In this document: one piece after another, positions 22,995 through 33,656 of the stretch | How positions within the stretch are numbered: position 1 is the first letter of the stretch | Layout: every line of letters begins with the position of its first letter | NCBI GenBank assembly: GCA_905250025.1 | Contig: CAJNOJ010000103.1 | Span: forward strand, 62,001-126,000 | Direction: 5' to 3' | DNA from: Adineta ricciae | Lineage: Eukaryota; Rotifera; Eurotatoria; Adinetida; Adinetidae | Length of the DNA stretch: 64,000 nucleotides | Notes under the pieces: generated by a model | Told to the model about the DNA's origin: nothing | What the model saw: only the letters and a program-made list of their open reading frames with translations | The model's database searches: none | Made by a program: the position numbers and the translations under genes

Positions 22995-23383
22995 CTACGG
23001 CTTATTTTATTCTTGTCGTAAATAACTAAAAACAAAACTACGTAGCTGTTTGCAATGCACCATATACATCGTATAGGTTGTTAAGTACGTTTATTTGGAT
23101 ATTCTGAAATGTCATTTTGTTTGAAACAAAAAGAAGGGTAAAAACAACTAATGAAATGTGCATGTTTGTTTTATATCATTCTATACTAAACATAGATTTG
23201 AAAGACATGTGAGTAACACATGACAGTTCCTATTGTCTGTATAACAGTTAATGACATCTCTCAAAGTGCAACTTCGTATTGGATGATGTTCAAATCAATG
23301 AACGTGATTGTCGTCGTTCGTTTTTTCTTATTTTTCTTATTGTCATTATTATTTTTCGTTATACTTACTCAGAACAAAAAGCG
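22995..23383. promoter_or_regulatory. Shared divergent promoter region (amylase / ankyrin-SOCS)
   Basis: The 389 bp between the two divergent start codons must carry the promoters of both genes. It is AT-rich and I see no canonical TATA box I would rely on. Short plus-strand open frames inside it look incidental. Confidence 0.4.
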
Positions 23384-24878
23384 ATGGCTGGTCCCGGTGT
23401 TACTGATGAACCAATTGATTTACATGAATTATGTATTGATGGAGATTATGCTGAATTAAAATCAGTTCTAGAATCATCAACTAACGTTGATGTGAATCAA
23501 TATAAGCTGTTTGTTTATCGTCCATTACCGCATAGTTCTCAGCAAGTCGATGGTCTGGTCGATGGTGACGATGATTATCAATCTGATGATGAATCATCCG
23601 AATCGGGTACCATGTTTGATTATCGATCTCCACTCTTCTATGCAATTGTTCACGATCGATTAGCATGCGTTAAATTATTGATTGAACATGGTGCAAATAC
23701 TGAGAAATTAAGGTAGACAACGAACAAGTTTTCCTATTGTTTCAATATTCTTTTTGATTGATGTTTGTAGACCATGGGGTTTGAATGCATTTTGTTTATC
23801 ATGTTTTTGTGGTCGATTACGTATTGTAGAATATTTTCTTCATTTAAATTTCAATCTTAATATAACTGACAAACCAAGTGCAACTGATAATTATTTTGGT
23901 TCATTATCTAACGATCATGAACATAAAATAAAGATGCGCGAGATGCATTCACGTGTTGCACAGGATATGGGAATGTTTCATTATCCACTTCATATTGCTG
24001 CTAAACAAGATTCAATTGAATTACTTACACTTTTACTTAATTATAAACAAAAATTGAATCTCGAAATTCAAGAGCCTTATACAAAACGAACAGCATTACA
24101 TATTGCAGCTGAAAAATGTTCGACAGAGGTGTGCGATAGAAACTTTGATTAAACAGATATTCTTATATTTATTTCTTCTTCTTCTTCTTAGATCATTCGT
24201 TTACTATTAGAAGAAGGTCAATGTGAAGAAAATCCGGTTGATTTGAATGGACATACACCATTAGATATTGTTTGGAAATTACTCAATAATCTCGATTTTC
24301 AATTTGAATATCGCGAAGACACATTGAAACTAATGTTAAGTCATCAATGTCGATTTTCTTCATTGAAATCATTAACAGAATTTTATACGAATTCCTTATC
24401 AGCATTTCGTCGGTTCGAATCAAATTTCTGGATTGTCATTGCCTATGATTTACCCTCATTGTTTGTTGAACCTTTTCAAAATAATAAAACATTACTCGTT
24501 CATATATGGATTTGGTTCAATCGTAATTATCAAGACACTGTTATGGAAGATGATGAATTCGATCGGCATTACACTGGAAGTATTCTTCGAAATTTGATTC
24601 ATGTTATGTATGAAAACGAACAATTAACATTGACCAATCACGAATTAGTTGAATTATTTACCGAAGATTTGGGAAGTCATTTTGATAAAGCTACAGATGA
24701 AATTGATACGATTACAACAATATTATCAACACCATTGAAATTGAAGCAAATATGTCGAAATCGAATACGTAAACGACTTTGTTCATCTAAACTAGGTGGT
24801 CTTAATCAACAAACACTTGAACATCCATCACTCTCACCACAATTAACAGAGGCATTGAAACATTTTATTTTACCATAA
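23384..24878 (+). CDS. Ankyrin repeat and SOCS box protein (ASB-like), 457 aa
   Basis: Likely substrate receptor for an Elongin-Cullin5 ubiquitin ligase. Three exons (23384-23712, 23771-24128, 24192-24878) give 458 codons with 58- and 63-bp introns. The ATG at 23384 has a good context (AAAGCGATGG). Ankyrin repeats: IDLHELCIDGDYAELKSVLE, SPLFYAIVHDRLACVKLLIE, LNAFCLSCFCGRLRIVEYFL, YPLHIAAKQDSIELLTLLL, RTALHIAAEK and GHTPLDIVWKLL. The second is preceded by an acidic linker rich in Asp and Ser. The C terminus carries a SOCS box: PLKLKQICRNRIRKRL followed by LSPQLTEALKHFIL, matching the BC-box P.L..LCR..IR pattern and the distal L..FL helix. Confidence 0.85.
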
Positions 24879-25447
24879 AACAATGCTCTTTGCTTCACAA
24901 GGATAAACTCGGTCAAATAATTCTAATCGAACCTAAAGTCATATTGAAATATCTAGCAGACGCTTTATTTCCAGAATGTTATTTTCAGAAAGTAACAATG
25001 TAATTACTGTATTTCGATATTTTTTAACCTTTCAATAAAACAAAACGAATCCTCTTTTCGATATCACCACTCGAACTTGTCGTTCAATAATCAATTCTGT
25101 TAAACATATATTTGTCTTGTCAAGAAATCATCGTTTCTTCAGATAATTCGATTTCTGATGATATGAGATGTTCCCGATCGGAATAAAGTAATGAAAATTT
25201 TGTTGACAGCTGATTTCTTTTTATCGATCCATTGCCGAGAGAAACCAACCAGTGACGATGCGTTTTTAGTCGTCATCATCATTTACCTTGATGAATGCTT
25301 TAGAAAACAAAATATAAGATGCAATATGATTTGTTTCTGATGCAAAATAAATCGAAGAACAACTCATGCATAAAAAAATCATATCATATATAAAGACAAG
25401 GTAGAAAAATATCTCTTTTTGTATTATATCATTTGGATAAGGAAACG
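24879..25447. other. Intergenic region, no gene seen
   Basis: Between the ankyrin-SOCS stop and the start of the thioredoxin-ZZ gene. An AATAAA-like signal (TTTCAATAAAACAAAACG, near 25032) may end the upstream transcript. Nothing else is supported. Confidence 0.4.
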
Positions 25448-26910
25448 ATGTTCTCAACATTGAAAGAAATACTGGGAGAAAAACTTGTTCAACATAACCA
25501 ATCTGATGATAAACCAAGTGAAATCTCAGCAGATGAATTAAACGGAAAATCCATTGCACTTTATTTCTCGTTAGTTTCTTATCATTCTATTTATAGATAA
25601 CAATGAATTTGACTTTCTTTTGTTCTAGTGCATATTGGTGTCCACCATGTCGTAATTTTACTCCAATGTTAGCCAAAGTTTACAAAGATGTTTATGATGA
25701 AATATCAAACAAAGTTGAAGTTGTTTTTCTTTCGTGTGATGTGAATGAAGAAGAATTCAATAAATACTTGGAAGAAATGCCATGGAAAGCTGTACCATTT
25801 GCCGGTAGGTCATAATGTTTAATTGAAGAAAAACTGAATGTTGAACGGAGTCGTTGCTTGAAAATTTAGATCGTGATCGTCCGAGATTTCTCGGAGACAA
25901 ACTCACTCCCAATGGTCTTCCAAGTCTGATTGTTCTGTCACCATCTTTTGAGATAATCACCAAATCTGGTCTTGAAGAAGTACAGATCGGTTTTGATAAA
26001 GCTCTACGAAAATGGTCCGAAGGAAAATCTTTATTTTGGACTCGTCCACCACAAGAAGGTGAACATATCTGGAAAAGTGCAACTTGTACGGGCTGTTTTA
26101 TGAATCCAATAGTTGGTTCACGACATACTTGTTTAAATAAAGAATGTCAAATAAGTTTATGTAAAGAATGTTTATCGAAAACGAAACACGAACATCCATT
26201 AATTGATTATTTTCTCCCGACACAGCACTATTCTTTAGCACAATTATTAACAATGGTTCCATATTTACTTGATTCGAAAACGAATGAAGAAATTTCGACA
26301 AAAACATTATTAGATGACAATTTAAAAAGTATAGGATTTTATTTTTCAGCTCAATGGTGTGTACCTTCACAAACATTTACACCATTACTTGCGAAATTTT
26401 ATGAAGAAATACGAACAAAATCACATCATTTTAATATCTTGTTTTTATCTTGTGACAAAGACATCGAATCCTTTCATACTTATCGATCTCAAATGCCATG
26501 GCCTGCAGCACCGTTCAACTACAACGATGTTTTACCTGAATACTTTGGAATTTCTAGTAAGAATCAATTTAATTCATTATAGAATGATCATCATCTATCC
26601 TATAGATATACCATCACTAATTATCGTTTCATCAAATGGACAAATTCTATCACGTCAAGGATTTCAAGGTGTTGAACAGCATGGCATAAAAGCATTAGAA
26701 ACATGGTCACAAGGTGAAACGTTAACTCGTCCTTCACCTGATAAATACAAATGGTTACATTGTGCTTGCGATGTTTGTGGAATAAATCCAATAGTTGGTG
26801 AACGTTACTCTTGTCCAACATGTGGAAATTATGATCTTTGTTCGACATGTCAAAAGAAAGGACATCAACATGAACTTCAACTTCAACCATTGCCGAATGA
26901 AGATGATTGA
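25448..26910 (+). CDS. Nucleoredoxin-like protein with Trx-ZZ-Trx-ZZ order, 429 aa
   Basis: Four exons (25448-25569, 25629-25804, 25870-26556, 26606-26910) sum to 430 codons. The first tryparedoxin/nucleoredoxin-type domain has the active site AYWCPPCRNFTP and the partner strand VVFLSCDVNEEEF. Next comes a ZZ-type zinc finger (ATCTGCFMNPIVGSRHTC, then LCKECLSKTKHEH). A second thioredoxin domain follows with AQWCVPSQTFTPLLAKFY: its CxxC is reduced to CxxS, so it can form mixed disulfides but not a normal redox cycle. A second ZZ finger ends the protein (CDVCGINPIVGERYSC, then YDLCSTCQKKGHQHE). It is probably a cytosolic thiol oxidoreductase or redox adaptor; the ZZ fingers suggest binding to N-termini or other protein partners. 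A duplicated Trx-ZZ module is the simplest origin. Confidence 0.85.
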
Positions 26911-27118
26911 AATGAAGAAACTACAGAGAAATACAATACGTCTCTTTATTCTAGAATTGATCGAATTAATTTAAGAAGTTTTCTTGTCGATCTAATAAAA
27001 ACTATAGGGCAATTACATTCATAGTTACATATAGAAAATAATGATCAAACTCAGATACTCGCTGATAAATTATACAATTCGTATATATATGAAAAGCAGA
27101 AAAGTTATCGATTGTCTT

Positions 27119-27530
27119 TTATCGTGTAGAGATCGCTTTCGTTATAATTAGTCGTATTGGTGGACGTATTGTTGAATCTAAACACAAAAAAAAAAGGTTC
27201 AATCTATTTGGACAATAATCTTTGCTGCAAGAAATCTGAGATATTCGATTGAAGAAGGAAACGAATATAAAGGCCAATCTGACTTTACTTCGTGCAATAG
27301 TTACCTGATGAATCTTTTATTTCTCCACTACGAAGAAGAATGAGAATTGCTGGTAAAAGAATGACCATAATAATCAAAGCAATTGTAACTCCACAAATGA
27401 TCCGCATGCATATCTTTTCACTGTTCAAAACTTGTCTAAAAGAAATTCTTCAAATAGTTATTCAATGAGAAAATGTAGATCTAACTTACGGTTCTTCAGC
27501 TACTGAGCCTAACGAATCAAGTCGATCCAT
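27119..27530 (-). CDS. Small single-pass membrane protein, 76 aa
   Basis: Three short exons (27530-27490, 27435-27305, 27177-27119) join to exactly 77 codons, with GT-AG introns of 54 and 127 bp. The hydrophilic N terminus (MDRLDSLGSVAEEP) is followed by a long hydrophobic helix (CGVTIALIIMVILLPAILIL) and a basic C-terminal tail (RPPIRLIITKAISTR). No family is recognised. The exact splice phases and the clean membrane helix make it more than a chance frame, but it still rests on by-eye splicing. Confidence 0.55.
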
Positions 27531-28506
27531 AAATGATACGATCTTGAAATGTGAACGTGTGAATAGATAGTCAGTGGAAAAAAATAGTCGACAAATGTCA
27601 ACAACTCATGCTCCGGAATGAAATTTCTAGTTCAAGTAGATTTTAAAAGATATTCTCGAGTTCGATATGTACTTTCTTTATCTTGAATTACTTTTGTGGA
27701 ACATGTGTTAGCGATTAAACATCTTATCATTCCTTGGGAAAATATTTGATTCATGACTTAATGTGAAAAGTGTGAATAAAGCTATTTGTTGAGGAACGAA
27801 TAAAAGAAGAAAGTCAGGATTCTGCGTCTAATGGTGTTATTCTTTATTTAGCACTACATTTTTTTTCATCAATATTATTTCTTTGTTATATTAATACAAA
27901 TTAAATATAGATATTTGTCGTGTTAAGATGGTGACCTAGTATAGACTAGTTGGTTAAGTCTACTTGTTTTTACAAGATACTGTTTGCTCTTATAGATGAA
28001 TGCGAATACAATGACAATCTGTCGTATTTCCACCTGTCTCGACACTATAGACTATGGATATAAGGATTTTTCAGATCAAAAATTGGTATCATGTGTTTTT
28101 TTTAAGTGAGAGATCAATGATCTGTCATTATTTGCAAATAGTAATGATGTATTCTTGTCTTTTGTGATAGAAGAAGGAACTCCAAAAGATTTCAATTAAC
28201 ACTTCCGAGTGTACCTTCATGGAATTTATTTCTATTGCAGCGAATTATCTCTTTTGATAAAAATCAACATGAATAATAATCTAAAATTATATTTGTGCTT
28301 TCAAGAATCGAAAGACTTCTATCTTTAACTAACTTGTCTCGAATAATTCAAAATTCAAAAACAAAATCTTTTCACATTTTATATCTTTTCATAGACAGTT
28401 AATCACATGATGAAAGCTTAGTATTTGAAAGAACGCTTCTTATTGACTTGGACTTTATTTTTTTTAAAATGTAATCTGAAATAATCTGATTAGAAAACAT
28501 GATCAA
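27531..28506. other. Intergenic region, no gene seen
   Basis: About 1 kb between two divergent genes (the small membrane protein and the second receptor). AT-rich; it should contain both promoters. I find no exon, RNA gene or repeat. Confidence 0.45.
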
Positions 28507-29679
28507 ATGACGTTAACATGGAAATTTTTATTTTTTATATGTAAAATGAACTCCGATTTTGCTAAGTACTCATTTGAATTTTCCCAAGAAAAACGATACG
28601 AACTTCGGCTTTTTCAAGAATTCACATGGAACCCTGTGAGCATGTTGATGCCCTACAAATTCAAATTTCACAATACAGTTCCAAATAACTCGTTTCCTCA
28701 CATGATGGATTATACGAATGAAACGTTGATCAGTTCGATTATTTATGACGATAGTGAATTTTCACGTTTATTTAAATTATGCATCTTTACTTCAATATCT
28801 CTTCTATCGATTCCATTGAGTATCACCATTATTATCCATTTATGTGTGAGAAATGGCGAACTACGCATTTTATCTGATATAATATTGATTATTCTATTAC
28901 TTATTAGTTTAATTGACATTCTGTGCAATCAGTCAGGTATAATGGTGTATTTTGCTTTGTCGTATGTTTGGCCATCGCATTCTGTTTATTGTCTTATATG
29001 GAATTACTTTAATTATTTAGATTATTATTTAAATTTGTATTTAACAATGTGGGCATCGATAGAAAGACATATTCTTATTTTTCATCATTTATTTTTCGAT
29101 CGACCTGGCAAACAACTGTATTTTCATACGATTCCTTTGATCGGAATCATTTCCTATGGAATATTTGCTTATTTAGGTTTGATTATTTTCAATCCATGTA
29201 CGAATCATTTTCAAATGACTGAAGCATGGTGTGGAGGAATATGTTTCACAAATATACCAATTCAATATTTCTACGATTTCTTTATCAACTCAGTATTTCC
29301 TATCTGTGCGATTATTATTTTAAATCTTAGTTTACTCATACGCGTTATTAATAGAAAAACTCATCTGAAACAAAGTCGAATAGCATGGAAAAAATGTCGA
29401 AAATTAACCATTCAAATGATCACTATTTCCAGTATCTATTTAATATGTTTTCTACCATCGGGGATCATTGTAGTGTTACGAAGTCTATTGGCAAATAAAC
29501 ACATTGGAGAAAGAGAAATGCAGATATGCCTTAAATATACATTTCTATTGGCAAATGCACTTTTACCATATGTAACTCTTAGTTCATTGCCAAATCTTCG
29601 TAATAAGATCAAACAACTTGTACAACATGCAAGACGAATAAGAATAATCAAAATAAGACCGATACTGACGCATATGTAA
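28507..29679 (+). CDS. Rhodopsin-like 7TM receptor, up to 390 aa
   Basis: A single exon with seven hydrophobic spans. The ATG at 28507 gives an unusually long N terminus; a more plausible start is one of the Met codons just before DYTNETLISS, near 28702, which would leave a short glycosylated ectodomain. The end of span 3 reads WASIERHILIFHHLFF (ERH in place of DRY). Loop 2 has the CGGIC motif shared with the receptor at 14281-15404; span 6 has YLICFLPSGIIVVL, and span 7 ends LPYVTLSSLPNLRNKIKQL. It lacks introns, whereas its relative has two. Ligand unknown; probably part of a rotifer-expanded family. Confidence 0.75.
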   Translation: MTLTWKFLFFICKMNSDFAKYSFEFSQEKRYELRLFQEFTWNPVSMLMPYKFKFHNTVPNNSFPHMMDYTNETLISSIIYDDSEFSRLFKLCIFTSISLLSIPLSITIIIHLCVRNGELRILSDIILIILLLISLIDILCNQSGIMVYFALSYVWPSHSVYCLIWNYFNYLDYYLNLYLTMWASIERHILIFHHLFFDRPGKQLYFHTIPLIGIISYGIFAYLGLIIFNPCTNHFQMTEAWCGGICFTNIPIQYFYDFFINSVFPICAIIILNLSLLIRVINRKTHLKQSRIAWKKCRKLTIQMITISSIYLICFLPSGIIVVLRSLLANKHIGEREMQICLKYTFLLANALLPYVTLSSLPNLRNKIKQLVQHARRIRIIKIRPILTHM

Positions 29680-30228
29680 AAAGAAAACATTATTATATTA
29701 CTAAAAATAAAAAGCGTGTAATACAGATTTATAATGTGAAGAGAGATAAGACGAGGTCATGTTGTCATCATCATCTGGATTATAAAATCGAGAAAGTTAA
29801 GCAAAAACAAATATCCTCTCATAATCTTTGAGCAACATCCAATGAAAGAATTCTTTATTGGAAAACATCGTTTTTTTTCAATAATTAGTACAACAATGTG
29901 CGACAACGCTTTTTGTGTATTTGATGAACTTAGAAAGGCAACCAATTTAGCAAGAAAAAGCTCTTGTTGATTCATGAAAACTAATTCTTGGAGATAAAAG
30001 AATAAGCTGCAAAGGTGCTAACCGACGTCTGATTTTCCTTCATAAAGAGTAGAGAAAAGTAATACTTGATTGCTTCAATAACCGAACAAAGTATTCTTTC
30101 GTCATCATTTCTTCATAACGATTATTTATAGTTTCAATTTCAAATATAAGGATAAAACAGAAAACAATAGATAATTATTTCATATCATATACAAAGACAA
30201 TTGGATCTTTCGGACACGCATCGGATAT
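29680..30228. other. Intergenic region between convergent genes
   Basis: About 550 bp separating the 3' ends of the second receptor and the SPRTN homologue. A short minus-strand open frame (29757-29975) has no family features and is taken as chance. Confidence 0.45.
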
Positions 30229-31384
30229 TTAATATTCCAATGAATCTGTGAAATTCTCTCGTCGAACTTCTTCTTGACAAAACTGATATTCGTCCGATGC
30301 CGATGATTCACTTTCACTCTCGTCTGCAGTATACTGGATGTCGGCGAGTTCATCACGTGTCTTGGTGGATAATTTGTATTTGTATACTGGAGGAGTAATG
30401 GTCTGCAATTTCCCTTCGTTTGCAACTACTTTAACGCTCATCAATTGTCCGTTGCAACAACGTTTGTGTTCACCTAAAATTCTTGTAGAAATGCACCAGT
30501 TGGTATAACAAATCTCTCTTACTAAACCAGTAGTCACGGTACGATGGTTGTCGATATACTGGTCGTCTAAAATAACCGTAGAATGGCCTCCAGTTTTTAC
30601 ATATACCATTGCATTGCCACCAATAGTGTCCGCAAAGTTCATCTACAAATTTATGATAAACCTAAATGAAACCGACCCATCATATTTCTACGCTCAACAA
30701 TTCAATAAAATCGAAGTTTACTTTGATATTCATGCCACTCAGATCATTGATTCGTAACATGTGATAGAGAAAATCTTCATTGTGAATACGACGATCCTAA
30801 GACTCGAAATTAGCGCTGATATCCAATAGGAGTAAATAAATTCATTACTCGTATTTGTTTTGTAATGTACAAGTAAACATGGATCATTTCGTGCTAAAAG
30901 AAAAGAAATCAGAGGATTGTTATGAAATTTATGAAAAGAACCGACAAGTAGAGTTTCAATCAGATCTGTTCGTGGTCGTGATCTTAACAAAGGTTCACTG
31001 AGTGTAATTCGACAAGAGTTTTCTTCTGATTGATAGAGACAAACTGCTCCGCAGCTACGAAACACGGATAATTTAAAAACAGTAAAAGATTAATAAATTT
31101 TCTACTTACCCGTTTGTTCGCTGATCCCACTGAATACAAGTAGATGAAAGTTGCTCACTAAAATAATCCACATTGAGTTGATTGAACAACTGATGAATGT
31201 TGGATGTTAAATCAGGCCGCATTGAATCATTCTGTCCGACATCTAATGGAATTTCGTTGAATTCTTCGTGAAATTTCAATGCCAAGAAATAACTTTCATC
31301 TTCATAATCGCACGATTTCTTGTCATGAGGATGTTCTCTCATACTAAATAATTCATTATCACCAGCAAGGGTTTCGAAATACAT
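30229..31384 (-). CDS. SPRTN: SprT-like protease, SPRTN/Spartan homologue, 295 aa
   Basis: DNA-dependent metalloprotease that removes protein crosslinks from DNA during replication. Six exons (31384-31110, 31054-30946, 30893-30849, 30796-30722, 30661-30523, 30473-30229) sum to 296 codons; introns are 49-60 bp. Family landmarks in order: IHQLFNQLNVDYFSEQL, CGAVCLYQSEENSCRITLSE, LIETLLHEMIHVYLYIT with the zinc site HEMIH, RRIHNEDFLYHMLRIN supplying the third His, then the zinc-binding subdomain (WWQCNGICKNWRPFYGYFRR, YWFSEHKRCCNG). All catalytic residues are present. The C-terminal tail is short and acidic (ADESESESSASDEYQFCQEE). I see no UBZ finger and no convincing PCNA- or p97-binding motif, so recruitment may differ from human SPRTN, which is about 490 aa. 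Confidence 0.9.
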
Positions 31385-32561
31385 CTAGAACTAAACTACA
31401 TCATTCCCAGCTCATTAACTGATTCTCGTTCCATCAATCGATTTTATTCTCTGTAACGTCATTTGGATAAACATAATCACGGTGTACAAGTGATATTGAT
31501 GTTCACATGCCTGATTTCTTCCATTCACTAACTTCGCACAGATACTGCGCACTTAGCAGATGCCACAGTTCGTTCTAAAGAAAGCAAACATTGAAAATAA
31601 TGAAAAATACGGGAAAACATTTACGTTTCTCTGTTTGTACAACTTATTGTGTAAACATATGATTTGCTTCAATGATAAGAATATCAAAGAGTAGTTCAAA
31701 ATAAATGATCAAAATGGATTTTGCATTGATACGCTTGAACATCAAGTAAACAGAGATATTGATCTAGAAATCTCCAAATATACTTTTGCTGTACATTCAA
31801 GTGCACACTGATTGAACTCTTATTCCAAGCAGGAATTGTACATAATTAATATTTTCTATTCTTATGTAGTTTTATCTCGTTGTTAAGTCAGATGCTGATG
31901 GAACAACCGATGTTTTTTTCTTTCGGGGCTAATCTTTATACGTATATTATGCATTTCAAAAAGATATTTCACAGACAAAACATAACACAAATATTAAAGT
32001 TTCGATTATACAACATGTAAAAGCAGATATGTCCAATCTATAATTGACTAAAAACGCAATATTCTACTAATATCTAGACTTCAGCGGTGTCGTGCTTCTT
32101 TTCCATCGGATCGCAATTCCAACGGGATCGAGATCGGACTTGAAAGAGAAACAAAAAGGACTGGAATAGTCCCGTCGACTTCGACTGATCGGTCACACAA
32201 GCTACAAATAGAAATCTATCTCTGAATTTCCTGGACCCATTCGTGCATCGAAATCGAAAAACAAAACTAGAAAAATCGACAGCGAAATCGTTATATACAA
32301 AATATATGTGCATTTCCAGTTGATAAAACGCAAAATATTTACATAAATGACGAGAGAACGAGAAAAACGCATTATAGATTACAAATTTTGACGAGAAAAA
32401 TCTGGGTGTCACAGGGGGAAGTAACTAAAAGGTATTTATCGCGACTAAAATAATACGAAAAAGAAGAGAAAAAAAAACAGGCGTTGTATGTTACTGTTTA
32501 CAATTGCTGAGAATAGGCTGATTTGGGATTTATTGGCTGACAACCTAAATGAAATTGATAT
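31385..32561. other. Intergenic region, no gene seen
   Basis: About 1.2 kb. It covers the SPRTN promoter and the 3' flank of the p62-like gene. The minus-strand open frame at 32074-32412 is Phe/Arg-rich without a domain and is not called. Confidence 0.4.
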
Positions 32562-33500
32562 TTAGTAATAATGAAATCGATTTTCACAAACGATATTTGA
32601 TTGTTCATTGTATTCTTGTAAATCTAACTGAACAAAATCATCTTGTAGAGCACTGTTTGGAATAATTTCAATATCATCTTCGATTTGTTCATTATCTTCA
32701 TCAATACTTGTCTGTGTTGCATTAGAATTATAGCATTTCTCTTTATCAATATCTAATGGCTGATTGATAACTAATTCAGGCATTGGTACTTGTCGTTGTT
32801 TATTATATGAGGAAGTATTTGCTCGAGCCATTGTGCAAAGCTTTTGAACAACATCAGTCTAGAAAATCATTAATTAGACTGACTCGAACAAAAAAGATTG
32901 TCGATTACTTGATGTGGTGTACGAATCTTTGCCATAACATGATGAGCATGAACTAATTGTCGATCGGCACACGATTCACAGAGATCATAGTCAAAACATT
33001 CGAGACATTTATAACGAACACCAATAATCGGTGAACGATTACAACCTATCGATTGGACACACGAAATAGTATTATGAAAAGAGATAAGATTATTTTACTA
33101 ACCATCACAAATAACACCAACATGTTTGGGTGGAAGATACTTCAGTAGAGCACCATCTTCTTTTAGAAATTTAACGAAGACACGAAGAACTTGCTGACGT
33201 GAGGCTTGATCACGCGCCGCTTCATTGATTCCGCTCGATGATGTTACTAATACAAGGCCATGAACGTCATCTGAAAAGGATATCATTCTTGTCTGTCGAG
33301 TTTTCTTTTCATATTTTACCTTCATATTGAAACTCAACGTCAGTACCGTTCGAGTCCGCGGTTAACTCAGGAAACAATTGAGAAAGTTTAGCACGTAGAA
33401 CAGATAAAACATCAGTGGAACGCGTTAGAACAGGAATGCCTATACGACGGTATTCCGTTGTTCCATCTAACTTTCCAACGCATAATTTTACTTCGACCAT
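32562..33500 (-). CDS. PB1-ZZ adaptor, sequestosome-1/p62-like, 260 aa
   Basis: Four exons (33500-33320, 33270-33103, 33045-32909, 32858-32562) sum to 261 codons. Residues 1-95 are a PB1 domain: a basic cluster ([10 protein letters not shown]) and an acidic OPCA-like end ([15 protein letters not shown]). Residues about 112-160 are a ZZ zinc finger ([35 protein letters not shown]). The tail is acidic and contains [10 protein letters not shown], an acidic-preceded aromatic-x-x-Leu that fits an LC3-interacting region. This order (PB1, ZZ, LIR) is that of p62/SQSTM1, a selective-autophagy receptor that polymerises through PB1 and binds N-degrons through ZZ. No C-terminal UBA domain is visible and the protein is about 60% of human length. 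The start at 33500 immediately precedes the first PB1 strand. Confidence 0.85.
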
Positions 33501-33656
33501 TGCGTCTTTTTTACTCTTCTTTTTTTCTAAAAAGAAAAAAATAATAAACACCGAGACTCAGACTCATTTTTTTCATTAATTAATTTAAAAGAAAAAAAAA
33601 GAAAAATGCTATTAGATAATAACAAATATAATTACAAGGAGGAAAAAAAACGAAGA

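Noticed and set aside
32074-32412. 112-aa minus-strand open frame
   Set aside because: Phe/Arg/Ser-rich with no domain; composition fits chance reading of AT-rich flank.
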